Shown piece by piece: positions 14,571-25,052 of a stretch of DNA of 64,000 bases. Each line of letters opens with the position of its first letter. Within the stretch, counting starts at the first letter, position 1. The stretch is from Silurus meridionalis (Eukaryota > Chordata > Actinopteri > Siluriformes > Siluridae), in the NCBI RefSeq assembly GCF_014805685.1, contig NC_060891.1, positions 4,340,501 to 4,404,500 of the forward strand, written 5' to 3'. A program made the position numbers and the translations under genes. Below the pieces are notes generated by a model that saw only the letters and a program-made list of their open reading frames with translations, had not been told where the DNA came from and did not search any database.

Positions 14571-17220
14571 TTTCTAACCATAAAAATTGAGATCTAGAAA
14601 AAAAAAATTCAAATGAGTTCTGAGTTGGCCTTGGCTACTAATTAAAGCTACTAATTTAAAAGTAATTACATAAATATTGTAATTACAAACAGTGGGGTCA
14701 AAGTATTTAATTCGCGCAGCCATGATCAGTATCCAACAAGGCTGTAATAATAGCAATAATTTTACATAAACATAGTTTTTAAATGTTAATTTTTATATTT
14801 TTAAATAACAAGATCAACAATCCAGTAAACTCATACCCCATATAGTTTAAAATAAATCTATAGGCATCAAATTGCAATTGGAAACACTTCAAGACAACAT
14901 GAAGAAATTCTCTCGCTTTACACCTTTGAGTGTATGGGTGTACATGAGTCTTCATTTTTGTAGGTACTAATAAAGAGCCTGCACCTTTTGATCAAGAGGT
15001 GCACAATAGGCCAAAAATCCACTCAGGCAGCATTAGTTGAGGCCATTTAGTTCTTAACAGATAATTATTCTTCATTTATAATCAATACAAAATGTATGCC
15101 AATGTGTTATAATATATAAGGTGGGTGTAAGATGTGTATACTTGTAACAGATTAACAGTTTTACAACGCTATTGTAAAATATGTCTGCAAAGAAGAGATG
15201 TGGTTTTGTAGTTTCATATCAAAACATCATCTTTGTGTCTTTATTTAGAAACTGCCTTTGTGTTAGCTTTGATTTGGAACATTTCATGCCTGAAAAATGA
15301 AAACCCAATTTGAATAATATTTAGATGCACTGTACAGACTGTCAATAAAACTAATTAACTTTTTATCCTCTTAGTGGTGTAATAAACCAGATTAAAATGG
15401 TCCTCACTTATAATCTCCTTAGACAGGACACTATTATATCATTTTCAGCATTCTGAAGGCCAAACTAGACATCAACCCGATGTGGATGACAACACAAAAC
15501 AAAACAGAAGCGTTATCTGAAAACAGGTACCCACAAACACCAATTAAACTGGCTCATGCTGTGTTCTGAATAATGTAGTGTGGCCACAGATGTTAATTAC
15601 TTAAGGATGCAGGGGACTGGTTGTAACTGACAGAAAAGTCTTGTTAATGTCACCCAGCGTGTGCGTCAGCATGGACAAATGAGGTGTAAACACTGTATAC
15701 CTTCTGGTGTGTTGTCTATAGCTGCTGGAATGTATTTATTGTTTATGCTCAGGTAAAAGTTTGCTGTCCTCTGGGCCAGGGGTGGTATCCTGCCTCATGA
15801 GACTGCAGCAGGAATAAATTCTCTGGGTTTGTATATGGACTATGTAACGTTGTTTTTTTGTTCTCTTTACTTTGGATGGATCCCTGACTGGAAATACTGG
15901 TGCACAATATTTCTGGGATGGGATTTTTGTTTTGTTATATTTTGCTATAGTTAAATGTAAGACCTGGAAAATTTGACTAAGAATAGAAAGCAAGAAAATG
16001 AAAGAATTATACATGGGTTAATATGGTTTAGGTGTTAACTAGCACACATTGATGGCATGTGTGTGGTATGAGTTGTGGTTCTGCCTCTCAGCTCCAAGGT
16101 CACTGATTAAATCCTAATTATAACGCTGTTCTGTATTCTGTTCGCTATGGTTTCCTTGTTTGAATGCATGTGCAGATTGTCCTGCATTCGACCGGTGTCC
16201 CTTTTGGTGTCCCTGGGCTAAGCTCCAGATCCATTTTAACCCTCAGCAGGATGGTAACTAAAGACAAGAATTCTGTGCTCAACAGAAAAGACCCAGATGA
16301 AGCATTTACGGACTTATATTATATAACTTCTTTCTATATTTTTGCACTCTGCTTCTCTGCCTTTTTTTTAATTCTATTTTCCTCCATTGAGATACTATTT
16401 ATCTAGTCAGGTCTTCTATTCGCTGGCTTATATACGTTTTTACAGCCTTTCATGGTACATTTAGAGATTGAATTGTGCCGAGGAATGTATCCCCCAAAGT
16501 ATGTGAACACTTGACCAGTACCCACATATGCACTTTTTGTATCTCCTATACTAGAATAAGTCCTTTATATTTGCTGTTAAAATAACCTGCACTTGTCATG
16601 GCTATTTAAAACAAGAACAAATTCAGTGACAAAACCAAGACTTTTAACAGAAACGAAGGCCTAAGTGCGGAATCCAGCGTTGTGATGTAAAAAATAAAGG
16701 TTTTATTCCCTCACAAATGAAGTCAGACCTTTTAATGGAAGTGTCCAAAGTTACCACAAAAGCTGACTTTTTATACTCTTTTCTTTTTACAGTGTAGATA
16801 AAACTTTTTTCTACTTTTCAATAGTTACCTCGTTTACATTTTTTCATGACAACAGGTACAGTACATTATCTGCCACCATTATCTCCAAGATTTGCAATAC
16901 TTCCTCATTTTAATAATGGCAAAGCCCTTTCTTCTATATATAGTTTTAAAAATCTGCTTGTGGCAAAAATAATTAGCACATGCCAAACATTGCACTCGCG
17001 CTGGCCGGAAATGAGACTTATAAGGCTGAAAAAGGAACCTTCTTATTTTAAGTCTAGCAACGAAACTACTGACCATAAATGAGACTTCTGCTTTCGCCCA
17101 CATTAGGCACTTACAGAACTGTCACTATACTGAGTGCACATTTCTTTGGTTAAATTGAGTGGTGCAAATAACAGAAAGGAATTAATAAAGAAATAATACT
17201 GAAATGTGCTACAAAAAAAT
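14571..17220. other. AT-rich intergenic sequence, no gene seen
   Basis: Only scattered short open frames, none splice-consistent or family-like. No RNA gene or clear mobile element was recognised. Confidence 0.4.
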
Positions 17221-17383
17221 ACCATATACTCTTCTAGGAAGGCTTTGGATTTTCAGGTGTTCAATAAGGGTTGTGGTCAGGGTCCTGTACAGGCTATTGG
17301 AGTTATTTCCCTTTAACCTTGTCAAACCCTGTACATCTCTTTATGCACAAGGAGCATCACCATACTAGAAATGTTCAGTGATG

Positions 17384-17515
17384 GGAACCGGAGGTGGTAG
17401 CTCAGTGGTTAAGGCTTTGGACTCTGGATCGAAAGGCTCTTAATCCTCAACTTCTCATTTGTAAGTTGCTCTGGACAAAGGCACCTGGCAAATGCACTGA
17501 ATGTGAATGCAAATG
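17384..17515 (+). mobile_element. tRNA-derived SINE fragment
   Basis: The phrase 'GGTAGCTCAGTGGTTAAGGC' (17396-17415) fits a polymerase III A box. The element continues to 'GTAAGTTGCTCTGGACAAAG', the hallmark tail phrase of many fish SINEs. The B box is weak (GGATCGAAAGG). Confidence 0.65.
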
Positions 17516-17760
17516 AAAGCGTACAATGAACAGCATACAAATGCATGAATTTATTTGCAGTAGCAGTTTAAGGCACTATAAAATGAATAATACAATTTGA
17601 ATAAAAAAAAGACACATTTCTCCTGAATTGTAACTTAGTAGCATGGTCTAGTAGGTGTGCTTATCTATATTATTATTTTGTCTCATCTCCCACAGTGGCT
17701 AAGCCAGTATGGGACATTTTCGAGGAAATTTTCAATAAAATGAATGATTTTCATAACAGT

Positions 17761-17766
17761 TTTATT
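17761..17766 (-). terminator. Candidate polyadenylation signal
   Basis: AATAAA on the minus strand, about 140 bases past the stop codon of the unrecognised gene at 17907-19173. Confidence 0.5.
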
Positions 17767-17906
17767 GTAATGCATTAAACAGAAAACTTCAATTATATAG
17801 TGGGAGTATATACCACTGTGCACAGCTATAATTTCTTTTAAAAATATACTTCATAGCTCTACATTAATATATGGAAAGTCTATAAAGTTTTGCTGCATTT
17901 TATGTG

Positions 17907-19173
17907 TCATCTGTTGAGTGGCAGGATAAACACCAGACCTTCCAGTGTGTTAGCCTTTGACTGCATTTCCTCTCGCCGGCTCTGCCTCAGCAGCTCCATC
18001 TCCCACTCTAGTATTTCCTTTCTGTGCCTCAGCTCCTTTATCACTGATGAAGCCTGGAGCATTCCTGGAGTCTTTCCCTGGCCTGAATAACCTCTCTGGG
18101 GTTTGCTTGTTGACCTGGAGGCCTGTGATTCCAGATAATATGGTGTGAATCCTTTGTCTATAGCTGTCAGAGTGTTGACTAGTGAAAAGCCCTGTAAGTG
18201 GGTCGCTACCCTCCTCTCCACCTCTTCTTTCTGGCTGGGACTCAGTCTGGCGGTGTCTGTGCGTCTGTCCTACAGAGATATGACAGGACGTAAGCAATGT
18301 TAACAGTGAATTTTATTAAAGGAGCAGGATGTTAACAAGAATCAAAAGGATTTCAAAAGAAAATCGTGTCTGTGGTGCCCCCTGTTTCCCAGAATAAACC
18401 TCTACTGACTGCTAAGAAGTTTTTTATCATAAAAAGAAGATTTTTTTTTTAAGTTCTATGTTTGTGGCTTAGTGTCTGGTCCTTACCAGTCTGTCCTTGT
18501 GTTTGCTTTGTAGCCTCAGCAGCATCTTATCTAAACGTCTCACAGATTCCCTGGCCTTGTTATCATGGCATCTGCATTGAGTGACAGCCTGATCTCTTGG
18601 TAGCACATCTACAGAACATTCCTGATGCCCATCTGAGAGGTAGCAATCGATTACACTGTCCTGTAAAGAAATAAAAAAAAGAGAATCTAGAAATGGTGTT
18701 TGTAACTATAACCAGATCGAATACAATTGAATTGTATTCCATTTAACAACCTTTGAACTTTGTCACACGGCTGCTTTATGAAAACCAAACCGATTAAGAA
18801 TATACATTCTTTATATACATTTAGAAATTTGTCCCTAGAAGTTTATCACTAATGAGTGAGCCAGATGTGATGGTGATTAAAGAAAAAAAAAAAAAAAGCT
18901 CTCCGGAATAATAAGAGATAGAAACCCGAGAGGAACCAGACACAAAAGAAACCGCGTTCTCATTACCGGATGTTTGATCATTATAGTTTCATCTATTTCA
19001 ATGATAGGGACTAGTTTCGTAGGGTCGAGAACATGTTTGCATTTTAAAATAAATGCTGGCCTGAATTCAATTTCCATCTCTCGTAATAGACAGTGAATCA
19101 AAATGACACCTATCAGAGGTTCCTTTAGCCCAGTCTGAGCACTAGGCATATATTTGGGCCATAAACATTGCAT
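17907..19173 (-). CDS. Unrecognised three-exon protein gene, 247 aa
   Basis: Three minus-strand exons join in phase 0 throughout: 19173-18967 (69 codons, donor GTAATG), 18660-18487 (58 codons, acceptor after TTCTTTACAG, donor GTAAGG) and 18269-17907 (121 codons with the TGA stop). Introns are 306 and 217 bases, like those of neighbouring real genes. The N-terminal third is hydrophobic/mixed (EIEFRPAFILKCKHVLD). The middle is charged, and the C-terminal part has a likely helix or coiled coil (VIKELRHRKEILEWEMELL, about residues 200-230). I do not recognise the family. The first ATG is provisional: a possible acceptor (ACGGTTCAG) lies just upstream, so earlier exons may exist. It is transcribed in the same direction as tedc1, immediately downstream of it. 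Confidence 0.6.
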
Positions 19174-19189
19174 TTTAAAAAACTGAACC

Positions 19190-19620
19190 GTAAAACAATA
19201 GCCTGGCGTCTGTCACCTGCAGAGAGCATAGAGCTGTCGTCCCCTCTGCTGACCTTAAAAAAACCCTCATAATAACACTCTCTCAATGCATAATATCCCA
19301 ACACCCTTTAGACGTCTTTTTACTTTAATCTGCAAGCTCAAAGCCTGCCAAGAGCGCCGAAACCACTCCTCTTAACAGGAGGCTTTCTTAATAACTCCAG
19401 TGCGATGTGGATGTGAGCTGCTTCATGCTTTCAGAGCACGTTAATTAACAAGGCATTGAGTCCATATCAAAAGCCGCATATCCCAATATGGCTCAAGGCT
19501 AATACCCTGTTCTACTTTAATGATATACTGCAGTGGCTTGATAATTAAATCGCAACGGACGGGCAAAGCCTGTTCACTTTATAGTTAAGTACACTTGTTT
19601 TAGAGCATTTAAACAGAATA
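19190..19620. promoter_or_regulatory. Possible conserved non-coding block
   Basis: Unique-looking sequence with 'CACGTTAATTAACAAGGC', 'GAGTCCATATCAAAAGCCGC' and 'GGCTTGATAATTAAATCGC'. These are homeodomain-type TAATTA and AATTAA cores in a balanced-composition context. It lies between the unrecognised gene and the 3' end of tedc1 and has no coding frame. It could be an enhancer or the promoter of the downstream gene. Inference only. Confidence 0.25.
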
Positions 19621-20176
19621 ATAAAGCAGGTAATCAACTGATTTAGGAAAATATCAGAGATATGGGATATGGACCAGTACTAAACAGTTATAATTACTAG
19701 CTATTAAATGAGGAAAAGATCATCTTTATGTGTATAATATCACTAAAATGTATTTCTTTATTTCTCTAAAGATGCTTGGAAAGGTCTATTATTAAAAAGC
19801 GCTACCCAAATTAAATCAAGTTTATGCCATTTGAATGTTTTAAGAATTATTTGGCATGTAAAAGGTTGTTTTTTGTTTTCTTTTTCAGTAATCCTGCACA
19901 GGAGGCACTATAAGGCACTATTACAACATGGTGCACAAACTGCAAAGAGGAAAAAAGTATTTTAATATATATATTGATTGACCATGCCCTTCAGAATTAT
20001 AACAAAATTGAGCAGAATGACTGAATTAAAAAATAATGATAAAAAGTGCAAATGTGCATATATCTCATCAAATGTTTTTTTGTAAATAATGAATTATACA
20101 TCATTATACATTTAACAGCATTAAGGCTTTAGCTTTATGTCTGAAATTTGGTCACAACCCAAAGTCTGTATCTTTG

Positions 20177-20182
20177 TTTATT
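20177..20182 (-). terminator. Candidate polyadenylation signal of tedc1
   Basis: AATAAA on the minus strand about 345 bases beyond the tedc1 stop codon. A 27-base poly(A) run on the plus strand at 20217-20243 is a separate feature. Confidence 0.4.
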
Positions 20183-20212
20183 CTTGATGACCAACGGTTT
20201 GGAAAACATGAG

Positions 20213-20243
<31 letters not shown>

Positions 20244-20524
20244 TCAAGTCATCTGCATACAAGCAGAAGCACTTATAAGAAACCCTACTGTTGGTGAATC
20301 AATGATGCTGTGTGATTCAGAGGCATCTTGTAAAAAATTGATGGCGTCATGAATTCTGCTAAGCACTGAGATATGGCCGCTGAAAACCTGGTCGTCTCCG
20401 CCAAGAGGTTTAGACTTGGCCATAAATAGAGCTTTCGGAAAGATGGGCAGTCAAACTGCCTTCTAAATCTCTCTCGGTCCTGCTATTGTACATCTAGAAC
20501 ATCCGTGTCACTTTGCATTCATTT

Positions 20525-23500
20525 TCATTCAAGGACATAGTGTATGGTGTCGAAAAGAAATTCGCATAGAGACCTACGCACCATCCAACACCAGTACAGC
20601 GGCTCCACGTTTTTCCATTCCAGATATGCTTCAAGAATTCTGTTCAGGGTCTGTATGCGCTCGAGATCCTAAACAAAGCAGATGAGTTGTGTGAGTCGAA
20701 TGCATTGTAACTATACAGATATGTAACTTCATTGTAACTTCAGAAATGCTAACTTTATGGCCAAAAGTATTGGGACACCGACTCTTCCTTGCCGTACGTG
20801 CTTCTTCCCTAAAACGTTACCACGAAATTGAAGGCACACAATTGTATAGAATGTCTATTAGGCGGTAGCGTTACATTTTCCCTTCACTTGAACTCGGAGA
20901 CCCAAACCTATTCCCACAAAAAGCCGGCTTCATGGACAAATTTCGTACATTGGTTGGAGTGATACATCTATTAGAACCCTACTGAACACCTCTGGGGTGA
21001 ATTGTGAACACCAGAACCTGACTTTACTGACACCCTTGTGGTTGAAGGAGCACAAATCTACACAAGCACACTCCAAAATCTAGTGGAACATCTTCCTAAA
21101 AGAGTGGAGGTTGTTATATCTCGAATGGAGACTAAAAGTGGCATGGGATGTTCAAAAAGCACATAGGAATCTTATGCTGTGTCCACAAACATTTGCCCAC
21201 AGAATAGCATGAGAAAGACTAGTTTTTCCTCATTTGAGACACTCGACAGGTTCTGCATTTTTGCAGTTTATTTCTTGTACATGTTTTAGATGTGTTATTT
21301 TGTTCCCTTCCACGTCTGTTTCAAATTCTTGTTCCTCTCCTGCTTCTTTGGATCACCCCCTGTAACGTATATCTATCACATACGGAAACTACCCATTAAC
21401 CTGGCTTGATGTTTATATAAAACATAAGATGATGCTGCCTGCAGTACATTCTGGCATAGGTCACCTTTTCAAGTGGAGTAGATCCAGTGAGATTAGGAAC
21501 ATGGGAAGTGTTGGGGTTGGGTGAAGAGCTCATGCAGGAGCAGACCTGCACAAATGCATGAAAGATCATTTTAGATATCATTTCAGCCAGCAGATGATGG
21601 TCATAACTCATGCCTTGCCACCTGCCTGGTCAGTAAGCTTGGCTTGCTCTTGCTGAGCTGATAAGAGACTCCGCCACTGGAGCTTCAGTTTCCCGTACTG
21701 CCACTGCAACCTCCTGACTTCTGTTTCTTCACACAAGTTTAGACCCCGTTTCGGTTCTTCAGGCAGACCCTACCGACCGCACACACACACACAATATCGG
21801 TGTATCTTACAAGTAAAACATGCATAAGCTTTATCACAAACCAAGTGACTGAAAAAATATTAGATATTTGTTAGATTCCTTCTAGGATGCTTCTTAAAAA
21901 AAAAAAAAAAAAAAAAATCTAATGAAATTGGATGAATCGATAACTATTGAAAATAGAGTTCTAATGTGCAATAAAGAACAGTTATACAAAGTTATAATAA
22001 TGGAAACCATTTGAAAATAACAACAGGAATCAGCGACCACGAAGCAATTAAAATTAGCCTTCAAATCTCTCGAATCTCTTATCGAAACTTCCTTTTTGCA
22101 CCTTTCGCATTGAATTCTATTCATTTCTTTAAAAGATATAAATACATTTAAGCACTCATTTTCTCTTTGGAAATGTATAACTTATGCAAACATGTTCTAC
22201 TGACAGGTTTAGTACTTCAGCACTGTTTTGCTGTTGCGCTTGTGAAGTGCACCGTTTGGTGGTTTCCGTGTGGTCCAGACCACCGAGAGCTTTATAAAGC
22301 TACTGCAGGCACGTCTATGCAAGTTACTGAACGCATTATAAATAAATGAACACTTTACCTGCACAGTAAACGATTTTCTTTCCTCCCTCTCTTAATCTGT
22401 ACCCTCACAATACAGCTCAAGAATCCCTTCGTCCCGTCTCGAAACCAAATTTTGAAGCACAGATGTACAGTACATGAAGTGAAAGGTTTATTTTTCTTGG
22501 TTATATGATTTAACGGATGTTGTATAGATGCTACAAGAGATTACGTAGTGTCTTTCTAAAGTATGAAGCTTTATCTTTTATCGGTTTTGAAACCATGTTC
22601 ATTTTGTTTAGATACAACAAAATAGGTAAAAAACCACCAGAATTTGACAGTGAATAACTAGATGAAAGTCCGAATTTGGAAAATTTTTGCTCTGACAGAA
22701 GAACTTATGCAAGATAGAGAACAGGAAAGAAGATGTTAGCAGACTGACTCACACCCACAGTTACAGAAATTCTATACTTCAATGCCATGCAGTTCTGGAC
22801 TGCAGCTTAATTAAAGATTATTAATGATTATTCAGAGAGCAAACAGTCAGCTGGAGTGTTTTCCACCATAAATCCTATCGAAGCGCTCTGGGATGAACCG
22901 GATCAGAAGGTCAGAAAGAAATCTGCAACTAGTGATGAACACCTGTGAGATGTTTTACAAGAGGCGTTGCAAAGTATTTCAGCTAAATGTTTGGAGGAAT
23001 TAACTGTCAGGAGGCCAAGAAAGTGTGTAAAGCTGTTCTTCATGCAATGGGAGGATTTTTTTGAATGAAAATAAAGTAGAACATCTGGACAATTATATAT
23101 TTGTTTTGGTCAAAGTAAATCTCCTACATTTAAGTTTCTTTCAAAAACTATTAACGGTAAAGTGTTCCCAAACTTTTTACAGATATATATATATCCTTTA
23201 CACCCACACTGAAGCCTGGACAAATCCACCAGGAGATGAAATTGTATTTTTCGGTTAAATGTGTGGACTTTAAACTAGAGATCTACCCCTGCTGGAGATG
23301 CCAGGACATCTAGGAGCAGGAGTCTGTCTCGTAGTAGAGCCTCAATCAGGTTTCCGGATGCAATAAGCCAGCTGAAAGCTAGCAGCAGGTCCCTGCTTCC
23401 GATCTCCTCTCTGCTTTCACATGCCTGAGGTCCAACAACCCACCAGCCACAATACCCACTGTGCCACAGGGCACTCTTCACAAAGCATAACTGGGGGTCT

Positions 23501-24034
23501 GCAAGAATTATACCATTCATCATGAGACAAAACACACACACGCACACACACACACACGCACACACACACACACACACACTCACATTAGATAAGTATTCAG
23601 AAATCCAAGCATGACCGTCTATTAACCTTTTAAAAAACATTTTTATTGAAATTTTAATCTAATAACAAACTATCAATACCTGAGATAGACCTGAGTTCTG
23701 CGCATGCGCAGTCCGATTCAAAGCCCTTATTAAGGAGACTACATAGTAAACGCCACAATTCCTCCGCCTGCAAAAGCAAAAAACGACGTTTATACGTAAT
23801 TTGAGGTGTTATGCAGTCAATAAAACTTTTAGGTTCGGTGTGATGGGTAGAAATTATTTTTGTGAACTTTTCGAGTAGAACCGAGTCACTAACCGCGTCA
23901 GGTTTGTTGAATTTGGCTCTTCTGAACACTTCAGCGGGTGGAACCAAATCGACATCCAGAGCTGAAAGAAGCGTACAAAGCGTTGTTATCACTTCTTTAA
24001 CTTTTATATTCTTTTTACGCTCCTCATTCTGCAT
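20525..24034 (-). CDS. tedc1: Tubulin epsilon and delta complex protein 1
   Basis: TEDC1 partners TEDC2 and epsilon- and delta-tubulin to stabilise centriolar triplet microtubules (family knowledge). Exons: 24034-23680, 23498-23287, 21769 to about 21626, 21545-21465, and 20668-20525 with the TGA. Exon 1 carries the family hallmark RRAKFNKPDA. Exon 2 has CFVKSALWHSGY and GSRDLLLAFSWLIASG, exon 3 VRRLQWQYGKLKLQWRSLL, and the last exon an LNRILEAYLEWKNVEPLYW helix. All resemble human TEDC1 in order. Junctions 1-2 (phase 1), 2-3 (phase 0) and 4-5 (phase 0) agree. The obvious GT donor of exon 3 (after 21622) leaves phase 1 against a phase-0 exon 4. A GC donor (CAG|GCAGGT, ending at 21626) would restore the frame and give about 311 aa. 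The unrecognised gene lies downstream and dnal1 upstream on the same strand. Confidence 0.87.
20755..21195. mobile_element. Non-autonomous repeat family C in tedc1 intron 4
   Basis: It opens with 'TATGGCCAAAAGTATTGGGA' and ends near 'GTGTCCACAAACATTTGCCC', an imperfect inverted pair. Internal phrases ('CACACAATTGTATAGAATG') recur at 48690-48720, and similar ones at about 50996. It has no transposase frame. Confidence 0.6.
22860..23050 (+). mobile_element. Degenerate Tc1 transposase tail in tedc1 intron 2
   Basis: Codons for NPIEALWDE are readable around 22872-22898, matching the conserved end of the DDE domain. The rest has decayed. Only the C-terminal portion is detectable. Confidence 0.55.
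23527..23582. repeat. (CA)n microsatellite in tedc1 intron 1
   Basis: Interrupted CA tract of about 55 bases, roughly 30 bases upstream (in transcription direction) of the tedc1 exon 2 acceptor. Confidence 0.9.
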
Positions 24035-24534
24035 TTTAGAATTAAATTATACTTTAATATATTGTTTTTGCCTTATCGAACCCCGTTTCCGGATTTAAGT
24101 CGTTCATGTCACGTGACTTCATACGTCAGCGCTGCCGGTGTTTTCTGTGTTTTTCCCAAGTGTAACGCTGCCCCCTTTCGGTCAATAGGCATTACTACAG
24201 AAGTCCTAAGAGGCATCATGAATAATAACAAAACAACCTTTTTGTGGCAGCCGAAGCGTTATGTTTATTATCCATTATGTTGTGATGATTCTGCTTCTAG
24301 ACATAAACCTAAAAGTGCATTATAATGTATTTTCTCAAAATAAAATAGACAATTAAAAAACCCACAGCCTTAAAATCTAAATTCAGGAATGAATTAACTA
24401 TATAAGGCTGCTTTCATGTAAAATCCATTGTATATACACCTGTACATTATTCTTTCTAACCACATAGAAAGAACTGAACTAAACTAAACAAACTCTCACA
24501 TCAAGTGTGTAAACACATAAAATACTAATCACAA
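24035..24534. other. tedc1 promoter side and intergenic spacer
   Basis: Immediately upstream of tedc1 (to the right on the plus strand) are an ETS-type TTTCCGGAT (24087-24095), an E-box CACGTGAC (24110-24117) and a TACGTCAG CRE-like motif (24122-24129). These are normal for a TATA-less housekeeping promoter. The remainder is AT-rich spacer. Confidence 0.4.
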
Positions 24535-24554
24535 CAAGGTATTGGTTTTGTTCT

Positions 24555-24560
24555 TTTATT
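24555..24560 (-). terminator. Candidate polyadenylation signal of dnal1
   Basis: AATAAA on the minus strand about 490 bases beyond the dnal1 stop codon, giving a 3' UTR of roughly half a kilobase. Confidence 0.5.
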
Positions 24561-25052
24561 GAAACAGTAGTTTTAAATATATCAATAAATCACACAAATG
24601 TATATCATAGAAACTTATCTAATAATAGTAATAAAATGAAGTAAGAATCACAATAAAAAAATCTTTGAAAACGACTGTGAAAAACCAAAACAGCGTCCAT
24701 ATCATTTGAAACTTCGTTAATCCGTTAGATTTTGTCTTCATTTGTTAAAAACTTTAATGTTTGTGCCTTTAGGTGTGAATCTCCATATATTTACACCATA
24801 AATATGATATGTTTATGTTACAGTCACATCTACACAAGGCTACATAATGCCACAAAGTGCATCAGCTTATCTACAAGACGTTTCTCACCACTTTTTTAAT
24901 AAATACTTTAAACATTTTAATGAGCAGTTAGAAGGGTATAAATTAAAAGTCAATTTATAAAAGTCGGCAAAATACGACAATCTCTTCATTGTTAACATGG
25001 TGTAGTGAAGTCTGCAAAACTGTACCAAAAAACAAACAAACAAAAAAAAAGA

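Noticed and set aside
21465..21545. tedc1 as a frameshifted pseudogene
   Set aside because: All other junctions are in phase and all exons are open. A GC donor explains the one mismatch more simply.
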